Source: Lindgomyces ingoldianus
Lineage: Eukaryota > Ascomycota > Dothideomycetes > Pleosporales > Lindgomycetaceae
Direction: 5' to 3'
DNA length: 64,000 nt
Assembly: GCF_010093535.1 (NCBI RefSeq)
Contig: NW_022985169.1
Span: 1 to 64,000, forward strand
In this document: positions 1 through 13,846 of the stretch, in pieces
Layout: every line of letters starts with the position of its first letter
Position numbering within the stretch: the first letter of the stretch is position 1
Translations under genes and position numbers: made by a program
The notes under the pieces: model-generated
Told to the model about the DNA's origin: nothing
Seen by the model: the letters and a program-made list of their open reading frames with translations, nothing else
Databases searched by the model: none

Positions 1-718
1 CGTAGGGTCAATCGCTTGTGCAGTGGATCGCGCGGGTACTGCTGTTGTCTAGCTGCTAGGTCGTGCAGCTTTGATGGCTTTGGTGTGCGCCTCGCACTAT
101 CTCCTCCTTACTTCGTACGGTAGCAGAGCTTGCCGTGCGATGCAAAGGATCAATGTGCTATTGTCTAGCTGCTAGGTCGTGCAGCTTTAGTGGCTTTGGT
201 GTGCGTCTCGCACTATCTCCTCTTTACTTCGTACGGTAGCAGAGCTTGCCGTACAATGCAAAGGATCAATCTGCTATCCTAAGGGATAGGTAACTAAACA
301 AAGTACCTCGCAGGGCGTGGGTACTCTGCCGTCACTCTTCCTAAGGGATAGGTAACAAAACAAAGTACCTCGCAGAGCGTGGGTACTCTGTTGTCACTCT
401 TGCTAATTTGCAGTTGATTAAATCAACCACTAATTAGTGTTGAATGGGCTCTGACAGCTAGCTGCTTATGGTATGAGCACTTAAGTAGCAAGAGTAAGAG
501 TGGTGTACGGTGTGCACAGCGTACGAGGTAGGTAAGGTGAGGGCAACATGTTTCTGGTTCTATTGCTCTTGTCTTTTTCTCCGTACGGAGGAAAAGGGGG
601 ATATCTAGATGTTCGCGCACGGAGGTTCGCGCACGAGCATCATGTGACATAGATACGTGATCCTGCTCGTGCGCGATCGTTCGTATCCAGGCCGCGACGC
701 TGCTGCTGCGTACGGACA
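1..718 (-). mobile_element. 5' part of a young Ty1/Copia LTR retrotransposon, cut by the window edge
   Basis: The 5' LTR lies at 438-718, read on the minus strand, with TG...CA ends and 281 bp. The untranslated leader continues left to position 1 and leaves the window. The leader holds two tandem units of about 118 bp (roughly 42-279) and two of about 66 bp (roughly 277-405). The same LTR and leader occur, strongly mutated, at 7,600-8,450 in the nested Copia element and at 26,945-27,517. This copy is clearly richer in GC and keeps CpG and TpG sites that the others have lost, so it is a recent or RIP-escaped insertion. The only long reading frame here (minus strand, 423-719) coincides with the LTR and is not a gene. 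Whether gag-pol is intact lies outside the window. Confidence 0.88.
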
Positions 719-1653
719 CTTATAGCTATTAATAACTAGTAGACAGTAGCTGCTAACAGTACACTTCTTTATATGCACATTAAAGTGCTTTAACTAGTCT
801 AGACTAAGCTAATTAGTAGTCTAGCTACACTTAAAGATTATAATAACTTAATTTTAAAGTAGATTTTTTTTATACTAGCTTAAAAAGTAGTTACTACTCT
901 AAAAAAATAATAAAAAGTAAAATAGCTTACTTTTTAGCATTAATGCCCTAGATAGCTGTTGTCTACTTCTAGTTACCTAGCTAGACTGCTTTTAGCTGTC
1001 CTTATCTTTTTAAACTTATAATAACTACTTTAGTAAATATCTAGCTTATTATAAACTTTATTTTATTAAAGTTGTACATGTTATTATTTTAAATACTATA
1101 CTTAGCTTTAATATTCTTTATAAGGTTAAACTAGCTTTAAATTACTATAAAATCTTTATAAAAAGCTTTTTTATAGTTATACTTACACTTAAACTTTACT
1201 TTAAGCTTTAAGTAACACTTAATAAATATATTAAACTAGTTTATGCTAACATAGCCTATATTATGCTTAGTGTGTAAAGAATTAGCTATATTAGCTATAG
1301 CTGCTAGCTAGAGGGGAAATCCTTGCATATTTAGCTTAAGTATGTGCTAAATAATTACTTACTTCTTATTATTATCTAGCTTTTTTAAGTTAGCTGTATA
1401 ATTAGCTTAGAAAAGTTATTTAGTGTGTTAGTTACTTATTATTTTTTAAAAGACTTTATAGATAGCTGCAGTGTATTACTTAAAAAGTATTATATTTTAT
1501 TTAAAAGTTTAAAGTATAAGCTGCATCTAACATTTCTTTAACATGTTTAAGTAGTGTTGTTAGAAATGCATTAGTGTAAAAAAAAGTAGTGTAGTAAGGT
1601 CTTAGCAAAAGTAAGCAACTTAGGTGTGTAAGCAACTTGCCTATAAAGTACGT
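719..1653 (+). mobile_element. Non-coding pogo-like element arm, RIP-mutated
   Basis: From about 888 to 1,653 the sequence matches the segments at 27,853-28,675 (same orientation), 26,431-26,940 (opposite) and parts of 23,890-24,480. The right tip at 1,653 carries the family's terminal doublet (AAGTTGCTTA twice) and is followed by a TA target dinucleotide at 1,654-1,655. No transposase was recognised. The left boundary is unclear; 719-887 is AT-rich sequence I cannot assign. Confidence 0.6.
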
Positions 1654-1655
1654 TA

Positions 1656-3511
1656 ACATGGAACACAAGCAAGTTAGTAACATAAGCAAGTTAGTAGCCT
1701 TACTAACTTTCTCTACTTTTAAAACAACGCAACTTAACAACGTATTAAAATACTATAAAAATGTAAGTATCTAAGATAAAGTAGCGTCTACAGTATTTTT
1801 TTTACATGTGTAAGAATTATAACTAGGCTCTTTATAGCAACTACACGCGCAAGAGCCTGTTAACTTTACCTTAATGCTAATGCATTCTGCTGCCTACTCT
1901 GCTCTACTAGCTGCTGTGTGTCTTTTTAAGCAACTATATCTACACCTTCTTTAATTATTATATTTTTGTGCTTTTAAATCTGCCTTTTTTACGCGACTTT
2001 TGCTTTATTGCAGCCTTATTAGCTTTTTAAAGGGCAGAGACCTAATTACATAGTAGTAAAGCTAAATGCATTACTATTTTAGCGCCTTTAGTAAATAATT
2101 TAGCAACTAAAGCATTTATATAAAGAATAAGTTTTAATGCTGTTAAATTCTTATATAAAGTAGAGTTAACTACGCCTTAAGTTTATATGTGTTACTTAGT
2201 GTTTACAACACCTAAAGAGCTTCTAGTTAAGGTAGTAGTAGTAGTAAAAGCGTATAAATAACTATATTAAGCTTTAATAGTACTGCTTCTAGCGTAAGCA
2301 GAACTAGCCCTGCACCTTTAAAACTTGCGCAAATATTCTCTAGTGTAAAAGCCTTCTTAAAAGCTGCTTTAAAGAAAGGTAGAAATTTAAGCTTAGTAAT
2401 ATGCTTTATATAGTAGTAAACTAAGCTGTTAATCTTATTTTTATACACACACTTTAATAGTAAAAAGCAGCTAACATTAAGTAGCTAAAAAAAAATGTAA
2501 TAAATGTAGAGGTATATAAAGCATGTAGATATTATTCTCTTTGCAGAGGTCTTTAAACACAGCTAAGTAATAGCTTGTATAACTATCTAAGACTAAAAGT
2601 TAGCGTGCGCCTACTATTCTATTTTTAGTATGCTTAATAAAGTGCCTTAGCTAAGTAACTCTAAGATTATTATTAGTCTATCTATTCTTACTTACACTAA
2701 TCTTCTAGTTACCTAGGATATCCTAATCCTTATACTAGGCAGATAGGTAGTACTAGGCCTTAAAAATAATGTATAGTAGGATAGCTTACTCTATAGCATT
2801 AATTTTCTAAATAACTATAACCTACTTATAATTACCTAGTTATACTATCTTAGGCTAATAACATTTTTTTAAGCTAGTAACAACTATTTAAGTTATTATC
2901 TAGCCTATTATAAAGCTAGCTTTATTAAAGTTAAAGGTATCCTTGTCTAAGATTCTATAAGTAGCCTGCGTACACTGTACAAGCTTAACCTAGGTCTATA
3001 TTATCCTAGAATCCTTACATAGAGCTTACTGCTAGTTATACAGTTAATTAAAATACATAGTAAGGCTATTTATATGCTTAATAAAGTTTAGCAGCTAGTT
3101 CTTTTCTACTAGCTAAGCACTACATGTAGTAAGCAGATTGTTAGCTATAACTTGCATAGTATTTAGACTAGGCAAGAATCTTTATAAATTAAAGTTAAGT
3201 ATATGTCTAATAATTAACTTCTTCTTTAGCTTAGTAAGCTTTTTTAAGTTAAGCTAGTAATTATGTTATGCAGGTTAGCTAGCGCGTTAGTTATTTAAAG
3301 TTAATTAAGGCATGTTAAATGTAGCTATAGCATAATTTACACTTTTAATTTGCGCGTAATTAAAGGCTTAAATAGTAAAAATAATACCTACTTTACTTAA
3401 ACATAATTAAGAAGTAGTTAGTTAAGCTATAGTAGTTAATAGTTAACGCGTTGCGTAAAGTTAGTAAGGCTACTAACTTGCTTATGTTACCAACTTGCTT
3501 GTGTTCTATGT
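1656..3511. mobile_element. Pogo-like DNA transposon, 1.86 kb, RIP-degraded
   Basis: Terminal inverted repeats of about 54 bp bound the element. The left tip reads ACATGGAACACAAGCAAG and the right tip in reverse complement reads ACATAGAACACAAGCAAG, each followed by a repeated AGCAAGTTAGTA motif. It is flanked by TA on both sides (1,654-1,655 and 3,512-3,513), as in Tc1/mariner/pogo. The right part (about 2,760-3,250) resembles the non-coding segment shared by the other pogo-like elements here. No transposase frame survives, so it may always have been non-autonomous. Confidence 0.75.
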
Positions 3512-3796
3512 TAATACTTTTTAAGTAACATGCTATAGCTATTTATAGAGTCTTTTAAAAGATAATAAGTAACTAACATGCTAAATAACTTTTCTAAGCT
3601 AATTATATAGCTAACTTATAAAGGCTAAATAATAATAAAAAGTAGATAATTATTTAGCACATACTTAAGCTAGATACATAAGGATTTCCCCCCCTAGCTA
3701 GTAGCTATGGCTAATATAGCTAATTCTTTACACACTAAGTATAATATAGGCTATATTAGTATAAAATAGCTTAATATATTTATTAAGTGTTACTTA
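3512..3796 (-). repeat. Left portion of a non-coding pogo-like element split by later insertions
   Basis: This segment is the reverse complement of about 1,200-1,490. It stops at 3,796, and the homologous sequence resumes at 20,265-20,416 and again at about 23,690-23,795. The interruptions are the pogo-like element (3,797-20,264) and the LTR pair (20,417 to about 23,690). The unbroken relatives at 1,030-1,250 and 28,060-28,250 show what the empty site looked like. Confidence 0.7.
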
Positions 3797-5021
3797 ACGT
3801 GTTTCACCACCGAGCGGGCGGCACCACCAAGCAGGCGGTTTTTGCTTAGCACAACTATTCTATGTTACTCTAGATTAATTTCTTTACTACTACTATCTAA
3901 AACTATATACTGCGTACTTGCTTCTAATTTAGAAGTTACCTTCTTAGCCTACCTACAGGTTTATGCATTATGCCTAGCTTCTCTACACGTTCTACAGCAA
4001 CGTTAAGTTACTAGCGCCCTATCTTAACCACCCTGCCTATAAGCCTTCTTATACTACTGCGCAGTTAAAGATAGCCCTACAGCTACTTAATCTACTGCCT
4101 TACTATACTCTAAAGTGCTACTTTTTTAAAGCTGCTTTTTTTTATATAACTTTTTTTTAGTTATTATATCTAATTACTTTTTAAGCTTAAAGATGTAAGT
4201 AGCTTAAAGCATGTTTTAGTATAGCCTAAGTTTAGCACTTTTAATAAGTTATAAAAACTTAGTAAAGGCTATAACTAGTAATTTTTTAATAAATTTAAGT
4301 ACTAGCCTTAACTAGAAGCTAAATTTATGTGTATTACTTAGAGTCTTTAACTACTAAGAGTTAGTAGAGAAAAAAGGTTCTAGTAGAGTGCATAATTATA
4401 TATTAAGTTAATCTAAGACTTTTACTATATTAAAAGAAATATGCTTTAATGCTTTAAAAGCTTTCTAGTAGTTCTTTTCTTAAAATATATTAAAAAACAT
4501 AAGTTTAAATACTAGTAAAAAGCTTTTTTTAATTAATATAGTAAATATATTAGCACACTAGGTTTTAAATATATTAAAAGTACTTTAACTTTAATAGTTA
4601 AAAATAGACTATATCTAAAAGCTAAAAAATATATAATAAGTAAGTAAGCATATAAAGCATAAAAATCTTATGTTTTAAGTAGTAGTCTTTAAAATTCTAA
4701 GATTAATAGCTTTTATAACTGTCTAAAATAAGTAGTTAATATACTTTTACTTAACATGTTTTTATATACATGTTAGAGTGCTTTAACTATATAACTTTAA
4801 GTTTATTATTTATTTATTTATTATTAAAGACTAAAAGCTTCTAATTATAAAGTATATTAGCCTTCTTATACTATGCTAAGATGTAGATGTTTTTTTTATA
4901 AATAATAAAAAGTAAAATTATGTACCTTATAGTGTAGATACTTTAAATAATAGTTACCTACTTTTAATTACTTAGCTAGATAAGATTAAGCCTTATATGC
5001 TTCTTTAAGCTTATAATAACC

Positions 5022-5198
5022 TGTGGAGGATAAAATAGCCTGGCAGTAGCTGTTTAGAAGATTAGATAAAGTGACTCTGCTATCTAAGAGAGCTAAGGGC
5101 TCTCCTTATATACACTAAGCTTTAGAACATAATATCTCTAGATCCTAAGCTGCGTCCTAGGCTCTAAGCCCCAGCTAAGGCTCTTAGTATACGCGACA
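5022..5198 (-). repeat. 3' LTR of Copia II
   Basis: This LTR is 177 bp and aligns along its whole length with 17,919-18,095 and with the shorter 34,981-35,138. On the minus strand it starts TGTCGCG and ends CCTCCACA. It is less mutated than its partner at 17,919. Confidence 0.85.
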
Positions 5199-5544
5199 CA
5201 CCCCCCAGGTGAGCTGCGCAGCAGCTTACCTGCGTTAAGCGTTAACTTAGCTTGTTAGAGCAGCGCTGCGCGTTTACTCTATGTTTATGCTTATTGCTTT
5301 AGGCAGCGCAATGCTTATTTCCCTAGGCAGCGTAATGCTTGTTTCCTTAGGCAGCGCAGGTTATGTGTGTGCTGTAATTACTGCAATAGAGGTAAATAAA
5401 TTCTCTTACTTCTTAAGCTTTTTTTTTATAAGTCTAACTAACATGCTATGTATAAGTTAATGCTTTTAAGAGCTTTAAAAATAACTTTAAACTTATTTAT
5501 AATCTCTACTAATGTGCATTTGTAGCTTAATAAAGCTAAAAGAG

Positions 5545-5745
5545 CTGCCTGCTTGCGTGCTGCTGCTCTGCAGGGCCGCGCTGCCTATAAGCCCGCGCCT
5601 GCTACCCGCCGCCGGCCTGCGCCTACCACCCCCCGCCAGCCTCCCCCTAGTGCGCTCCGCGCGCAGTCCTGTCTAGGCTGCATAAAGAGTGCGCTTACAG
5701 GGCGCTCTAGTAGAGAGTGCTATCATTCTACTACTAGCAGTTTAC
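5545..5745. other. GC-rich remnant inside Copia II 3' region
   Basis: This is a short, very GC-rich stretch within an otherwise AT-rich element. It is not a gene: its plus-strand reading frame (5,553-5,753) is antisense to the retroelement and has no recognisable domain. TpG occurs here almost only as TGC and CpA is rare. This looks like the residue left after mutable contexts were used up. Confidence 0.5.
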
Positions 5746-7599
5746 ACTGCTAGCGCTGTTCCTCTAGGCACAGCTGCCTGCCTCTATAAGCCCTGTTGTA
5801 GTGTGTAGGGTAATCTAGCTTTTAACCTATTTATAGTCCCCCTATTACTGTTGTCTATACGCAGCGCTTTATTACAGCGCTTATTGCAGAGGACAAGCAG
5901 GTAAGCTTCTTTACAAAGATTATATGTTATACCTTAGATTAGACTAATAAGCTATAAGCTGTGTTCTAGCTTTAGCTAGTTCTTTAAGCTCTACTTAAAA
6001 AAAATATAAAAAATAAAATAAAAAGGTAAAGTGTTATTTTCTTTAGGCTCCTAGCGTGTTACTAGTGCGCTAAAGAACTTTTAAGTAAGCTTATTAATCT
6101 CTTTATAGTTTAAGTGTTCTATGTTTTTACACATCTTATGTACTAAATCCCTACTTAAACTTTATAGCATAGAGAAGTGTCTTTACTAGTAGCTAGAACT
6201 TTTATTTTTAGGCAGTATAAAAATATTCTTACTATTAATAATTAACACTTTTTTTTTTAAAAGCTTATTTATGTGTCTTTAAAGTTAAAAAGCTACTTAA
6301 AGTGCTTAAATTCCTACTTTAGTAGGTGCTTTATAAGCCTATCTACTAGCATATTGCTTGTTTTAATATAGCACACTTTAAAAAATCCCTTTGCGTGCTC
6401 TTAGCGCAGCTACATGTTCTAGATATTAATATAGCGTAGGTAGGTAGTTATCTAGGTGTTCTTTTATACTACTAACTAGATTATCTACTAGTTATTATAG
6501 TAGATCTGCTATAGTGTGCCTAGCTTTAGAGTAAGCTTTTTAAAAAAGTGTTTTAAAGCTAGTAATTTTTTTATAATATTTGCTAAAGTAAGTAGTTTAG
6601 CTTTTATTATAAATATAGTTACTATTAGCTAGAAAGCTACTTTTTATAAAATTAGTTTTTTAAAAAGTAAGATAATATATTTATAAAATAATTATTTAGT
6701 CTTTATATAATTAGTAAAAGACATGTCTTTACACATAATAAGTTACACACCTTTTAGTGCTTTATACTATATGCCTATATACCTTATGTAGTACAGGTAC
6801 ATAATTGCCTAGTTTACTGCCTAGAAGTGCTGCTTTCCTAGGTTTATTAGGTAGTAGAAGAGCTAAGATGCTACAAACACTATATTAAAGCGCACTATAA
6901 TTATAGTGTAGAGTGTTAATTTTATGTGCATTTAGTATTTTTTAATTTTATACTTTATTACTAATTCTTAGTTGCTTATAAGCTTTTCTAATAGTAAAAA
7001 AGTTTTTAGAAAGAGCACACTTTTTATAAAGTTAAACTTCTTTACTACTTTTTTAATATATATATTATATACTAGCTAGATTATTCTAGCCTTTTTATTT
7101 TTAATTATTTTAATTTTTAAAAACTATTTATATAGCCTTTAATTTTCTAGCTTATATATTTTTTTAATTATACTAATTAATTAGTAAGCTTCTAACTTAT
7201 TATTATAGTAATAAATATAAAGTATATTATTTACATAAAAAAGTAAGATATAGTAATTATAGTTAAAAAATAAGTATAGCTTTTTTTTAAATAAAATAAG
7301 CTTAAGCTTTTAAAAAGCTTGCAAAAGCTTCTAGTACTATAAAATTAGTAAGTTATATAGTCTATATAAGGCTTAGAGAAGCTTAACGCATTTGCTAGGC
7401 TTTATAAAGCTTTTTAGAAGCTTATATATTACTTCTAGCTTACCTTTATAGTGCGCGTTTAAAAATATACTTATAACATTATATTACTTAATCTTTAAGT
7501 TAAATTAAGCTACTATTACTATTACTATTTAGAAAAATCTAGCTGTAAGAGTAGCAGTATAAGTTAACTAGAGTAAGTTCTTACTTTAAAGATTACTAT

Positions 7600-7879
7600 T
7601 GTCTGTACGCAGCAGCAGCGTCACGGTCTGGATACAAGCGATCGCGCACGAGCAGGACCACGTATCTATGTCACATGATGCTTGTGCGCGAACCTCTGTG
7701 CGCAAACATCTAGATATCCCCCTTTTCCTCTGTACAGAGGAAAGACAAGAGTAATAGAACTAGAAACATATTGCTCTTACCTTACCTACCTTGTACACTG
7801 TGCACACTATACACTACTCTTACTTTTACTACTTAAGTGCTTATACTATAAGCAGCTAGCTGTTAGAGCCTATTTAACA
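7600..7879 (+). repeat. 5' LTR of Copia I
   Basis: The LTR is 280 bp. Its first two thirds keep many C and G bases that are T and A in the 3' LTR, while its last 75 bases are the more mutated of the pair. Its reading frame (7,682-7,894) is an accident of the LTR and not a gene. Confidence 0.92.
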
Positions 7880-10800
7880 CTAATTAATAGTTAATTTAAT
7901 TAACTATAAATTAGTAAGAGTAATAATAGAGTACCTACACTTTATAAAGTACTTTATTTTATTACCTATCTTTTAGAAAGAGTAACAACAAAGTACTTAC
8001 GCCTTATAAGGTACTTTATTTAGTTACCTATCTTTTAGAATAGCAGATTAATTCTTTACATTATACAGTAAGCTCTGCTACTGTATAAAGTAAGAAGGAG
8101 ATAGTGTAAGACGCACACTAAAGCCACTAAAGCTGCACAACCTAGCAGCTAGACAACAGCAGTACCTGCGCAATCTACTGCACAAGTAATTAACCTTACG
8201 CTTTATAAGGCACTTTGTTTTGTTACTTATCTCTTAGGAAAAGTAATAATAAAGCACTTATACTTTATAAAGTACTTTATTTAGTTACTTATCTCTTAAA
8301 ATAGCAGATTAATCCTTTACATTATACAGCAAGCTCTGCTACTATACAAAGTAAAGAGGAAATAGTGTAGGGCGCACACTAAAGCTATTAAAGCTGCATA
8401 ACCTAGCAGCTAGACAACAGCAGTACCTGTGTAATCTACTAAAAAAGTAATTAACTATACTATTATAATAAAATCTTATTAGTAACTAATAACTTTATGT
8501 AATAATAAAAAGAATAAAGAATAATTTCTATTATATAAATAACTTATAAAGGACATAAAGATATTAGAGGCAACACTATAGAATAAGACTAGCCTAAAGT
8601 ACTAAAATAATAAGATTAATATGTTAAAAGCTTTAATAAGCTTATAAACTTAATTATATATAAGTTATATAATTACTAATCTATATATAATAACTTAGAA
8701 TAGCGCTACCTTTTTAAGTGCGTATATAAAGGATTTTAAAGAATAAACACTATAAGACTTTTTAGCACTTAGCTATATGTTTAAAAAAGAGCTTATATAA
8801 GTGCTAAAGGACAAAGAAATTACACTATAGCTAAGCACTAAAGGTACTTAAGCCTAGAAGCTATATAATATAGTATAAAAAAAGGCAATTATACTAAAAA
8901 AGCTTTATATATAACTTTTATTACTATATAAAGCTCTGCACAGAAGTAGACTAAACATAATGCTACTATTAACACTAAATATACTAGCATTACCTACTCT
9001 TACACCTTAGCTAGCACTACACTAATTACTGTACAAACAATACATGCTACCCTACCTAACGCCTGCTCCACACCCTTAATTGTACACACCACTGCCTGCA
9101 GTAGTGTATGCACTACTAATACTACCTGCATAATCTATACTACATTATAACCTGTACAAACTTCTACTCTAAAGGGAAACTACTAAAGAAAAACTCCTAG
9201 CAGATAAAATTATATAATTTTAAAAAGTATAAAAAAAAATAATAACTACATAAGTTAACTATATAATATTTTTATAAATAAAATAAGAATTTTTATTAAT
9301 TTATGTTAATAGCTAAATATTTAAGAAACTTAGTACATAGACATCTTTCTAGATATTTTAAAAAGTTAGGTAAATATGTACTATATGTATAACATAGGCC
9401 TTAGACATAACTAAAAGCATTTATATAACACCTTAAGTAGTTACTTTAACACTAATATAAACTATAGCTAGTACTAGACAGACTAGATAATAATAACTTT
9501 TATATAATACTAATAAAAGAACTTTAATAAGAGTTTATATAAAGTTTTTAAAATAATAATTAATAAGCTTACACTTATATAAAAAGTACTAAAAATAAAA
9601 TTTTAAAAAAATGTTCTACTACACACTGCTATTATATAAGCCTATTAAGAATAACTAGAACTAAAACATGCTATGCTTACTATTAAGCTTTTATGTAAAG
9701 CCTTATTTAGTAACTTATAAGTATTACTTTAAGTTACTATAGACTAAAAAGTAAACTAATACCTCTAAAAACTGCTTAATATATACTATATAGACTGCTA
9801 ATATAACTCTGCATAATAAAAGTTTATATAATAAAAAAGAAGCTTTTCTTTGCATAAAAAAAAACAACATAAAAGATCTTTATCTAAGTTTAGGCTATAA
9901 TTTAGAGACAACTACATGTAGATAAAGAAGTGCTTTGTCTGCTATAAGAAAGAATGTTAGTTATTAAACTACTTTTATAATAACTATATATAAGTAAAGA
10001 ACTAGTATATTATCTTATATAAAAATTTTTATAATAAGACCTTATTATATAAAGCTATTACCTTATATATCTAAGACTTTAAAGGTTACTTTAAGAAAAA
10101 GAATAATTTACATAATATAAAAGAAATAAAATAAAAGAGTAAGAATACTAAAAAAGCTGTTAACTACTTTACCTCTACTACTTATTTATACTGTGTAACA
10201 GAAGAGGACATCTACAGCATTAAACCTAAAAAATATGCTAAGCAGTTTATCCTTAATAACTAATACTATACAGTATACTAAGGTAAACTATAAAACATAG
10301 GCATAGTAAAGATCTTTACTATTAGTAAGTTTTAACTTAAGGTGTATATATAAAAGAACTTATGTATAGAAATTAATTAAACACTTAGCTAAATAAATAT
10401 TAGCTTTAAAAGCTAAACACTAAAGGGATTAATTAGTACTATATAAATCTAGAACCTAATTAGTCTAGTTACATACTACATTTTAAAGACTTTAATACTA
10501 TTTTTACTATTACTAGCAAATGCTAACTAACTTAGGGCATACTTTAACAACATTTTAAATGTTATTATATGTAAAGATAAAACTACTATTTTTCTTATAT
10601 AAAAATAAAAAGACTTTTTTTTTAATATTAGTAAAAAAAAATTTATGTCTTTTTTTACTAAATTAGAACTCTACTGCCTTTACTACTAATTTAGACACCC
10701 TTGCATAGAGAGACTCTAGAAGATGCTAACTAGCGCTAGCTACAACATTAATGCTGTAGTGCTAGAAAAGATTAAGAAGTTTTACTACTTTTACTAATTA

Positions 10801-13800
10801 TATAACTAGGCCTTATAAAAATTTAAGTTTATAATTAAGAATAACACCTACTTTAACTATAAAGTTATTATTAATATTATATAAATTAATAATAAAGATG
10901 TTTTACATGTTATTAATATAAACATATTATTTTAGGCTGCTACATTTCTAAAATCTATGTCTACATAAAATACCTAGGATGCACTGTGTAAATGCTAAAT
11001 TAACACTTATTAAAAACTTTTAGACTATATTATGCATAACTTTAGTATAAACTTTACTTTAAAGAATTTTTAAGCTTATGCAAAGATTATAGAAGCTACA
11101 TGTAAGCAGATGCCTATAAAAGCACATTAAGTAGTTAGAAAAGTTAAGCGCGTGTATATACCTCTCTAATAAGTGTTTAACATCCTAAAGACTAAGCTAG
11201 GTAACTGTATAGATAATAAGGCTATTCTGTAAATAGTAGTTAAGGCTCTAAACAACACAGCTAGCCTATATAGTCTAGTACCTACGCTGCTAGTCTTTAA
11301 AGCATACCTAAAAATTAACCTAAACTTTTTACTATTACTAGACATTATTATATAAGCAAGTGCTATATAAAAGGTAATAAAGATACTTTAAAAAGACTAT
11401 ATAAAAGTAAACATTAATTATATAATTAACACTTATAATAGCTTTATAATACATAAAGTTCTTAACCTCTTCTTTAGCTTAAAGATTATAGCATAAAGAG
11501 AGAAAAAAGGCTAGACTAGCTTATATAAGATTAAGAGTATTAAAAAGAAAAACATTATTATTAAAAAAAAATAGCCTACTAAAGCTCTAATATACATAGG
11601 TTAAACTATACTATAAAGAAAAAAAAAACAACTTACTTATAATAAATAACCTAAATAAACTAATCTTTATATAAAAAAATTTTCTAAAAAAAAGAAAAAA
11701 AAACAGCTTTATAAAAATATTATAAAAGTAAAACTAAAGCCTACTATAAACTAAGCCCCTTAAGATAGTAATGCTGCACTAGTGTAAAAGAAAGATATAA
11801 ATACTAGAAGAAGTAAAAGGCAAAGAAAACCTGCATAAAGTCTAGACTAGGTATTTCTAACCTAAAAGAAAAAGAATAATTAGGCCTTATTTATTAAGCT
11901 TTATATAAATAGTGTAATTACTATACCTAGAAAACTATTTAAGAAATTAGACTACATAAAAATAAACACCTTAATTACTAATAGCACTTTTAAGGTTATA
12001 GTATATAACTTAATAAAGCATAAAAGTTAGATTTTTAACCTTTACTTTATATAAAAAGTAAAAGGTAAAATAACCTAACTATATAAGAAATTCTGCCTAG
12101 TGTTTACTAGCTACTTAGATAAAAAAAAAGAAAAAATCTTTACTTAGTTACTAACTATTTAAAAGATAAGCTAAAGACTACTTCTAGCTATAAAAGTAAG
12201 CCTAAAAGCTATATATAAAATGCATTTTAAACTATGTAATATTACATAAGTATACATTTAATTAATAAATAAGCTTATGTGCATACTGTACATAAAGTTA
12301 CTAAAGAAAATGCGCTAGAGCTTTCTACTAAATATAATACTCTAGGTTGTATAACTCTTATATAGAGCTACTAAATTAGGACTGTATTAGTTTAAAACAT
12401 ACTATAACTACTATAAAGAAAAGCTGTGCATGCACATCTTTTTATATAACCTCTGCTTTTTAATTACTAATAAAGAAAAGCACACTTTTAGTATTACTAG
12501 CTTATAAATAGATAATACTTTAAGCATTATAATAAAAAATTTTATGTAAAAAAAAAGAAAAAACTATAAAAAGTAAAGTTTTACATAAAAAGTAAAACTA
12601 TTCTAGTAAAAAAGTAACTTATTAAGTTTAATAGTAAAAGAATTAAACTTATATATAATATAGTAGTTCTTACTTAGAAGAAATAAGTAAGCTACTTTTA
12701 TATAATTAACTTAAAAAATAAAGATGCTGCATAATAATATGTTAAGTAATATGCAAAAGAGGTATATATTACATTTATATGTTAACTAAAGGCAGCATTT
12801 AACTTATTTATTACTACATAAACTATAGACTTTTTATATAACAACATTAACACACTTAACACATAAATCTAATAGTAGATAAATAATAGTAAGTGTAGTC
12901 TTACCTTTTTACTATTATAGCTTAATTATGTAAAGCTGTTTATTTTTATAAATAAATTATTTACTAATAATAAAAACCTTAGCTTATAGCTAGAATTTTT
13001 AATTATATTAAGTAATAAAGACTATATAGAGTAAAGTAACTACTTTAAAATACTAGGTAATATTATACACTAGAATTCTACTAAGTGTAAAAAAGTAACT
13101 AAAAGTGTTCTTACTAGTAAACTATATAAAATAGTTAAAAAGTTTAATAATGTAATTACACTTAGTATAACTTTATAGTAAATTATATAAACACTTAAAC
13201 TGCTACTAATTCTAGTAGTAATCTATATAAATTTAAGGTTTTTATATAATTACCTTATTAAGCTAAGCACTACTAGTAAAAAGTAACTTATAATTAATAT
13301 TATGTTACTTTATAAATTATATAAGAAAAAAGAAATTACTAAAATAAAGTAAATTAATAGTAAAAATAACTTAGTAAATGTATGTATAAAAAAAACACTA
13401 AACTAAGCTTTTTAATTATTAGTCCTAACTAACTGCCTCTCTGTCTAGATAGAAGCATCTGTAGACTAGCTAGATCTTGTGTGTAAAGATGCCTTAAACT
13501 AACTAAACTAATAACGCCTTTATATAAGGCCTATTTTTCTTTATTTTATTTTTTTTATATTATATGCACTTATTTTTCTTATTATAAGGATCTATTACTG
13601 CTAGCACTATATAAAAAAAAAAAAGAGCTAGGGGATTATACAGCAAGGCTTAGAAAGTAAAGAATAAAAAAAAAAAAAGCTATTTATACAGCACAACTAG
13701 CCTATTCTAACGCACAGCATTACTAGAGGCAAGTCCTAATAAATAAAGTAAAGTAAAGGCAGAACATAATTAAATAGACCTACATAGATAGAAGGGAGGT

Positions 13801-13846
13801 AACGCGTACAGAAGGTAACTCTTTAGACAAAAAAAAAAGTTGCTAG

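Noticed and set aside
423..719. 98-residue minus-strand reading frame.
   Set aside because: It coincides with a Copia LTR that is repeated five times in the window; the frame is incidental.
5553..5753. GC-rich 66-residue plus-strand frame rich in Pro, Ala and Arg.
   Set aside because: It is antisense to the Copia II 3' region, and composition alone explains the open frame.
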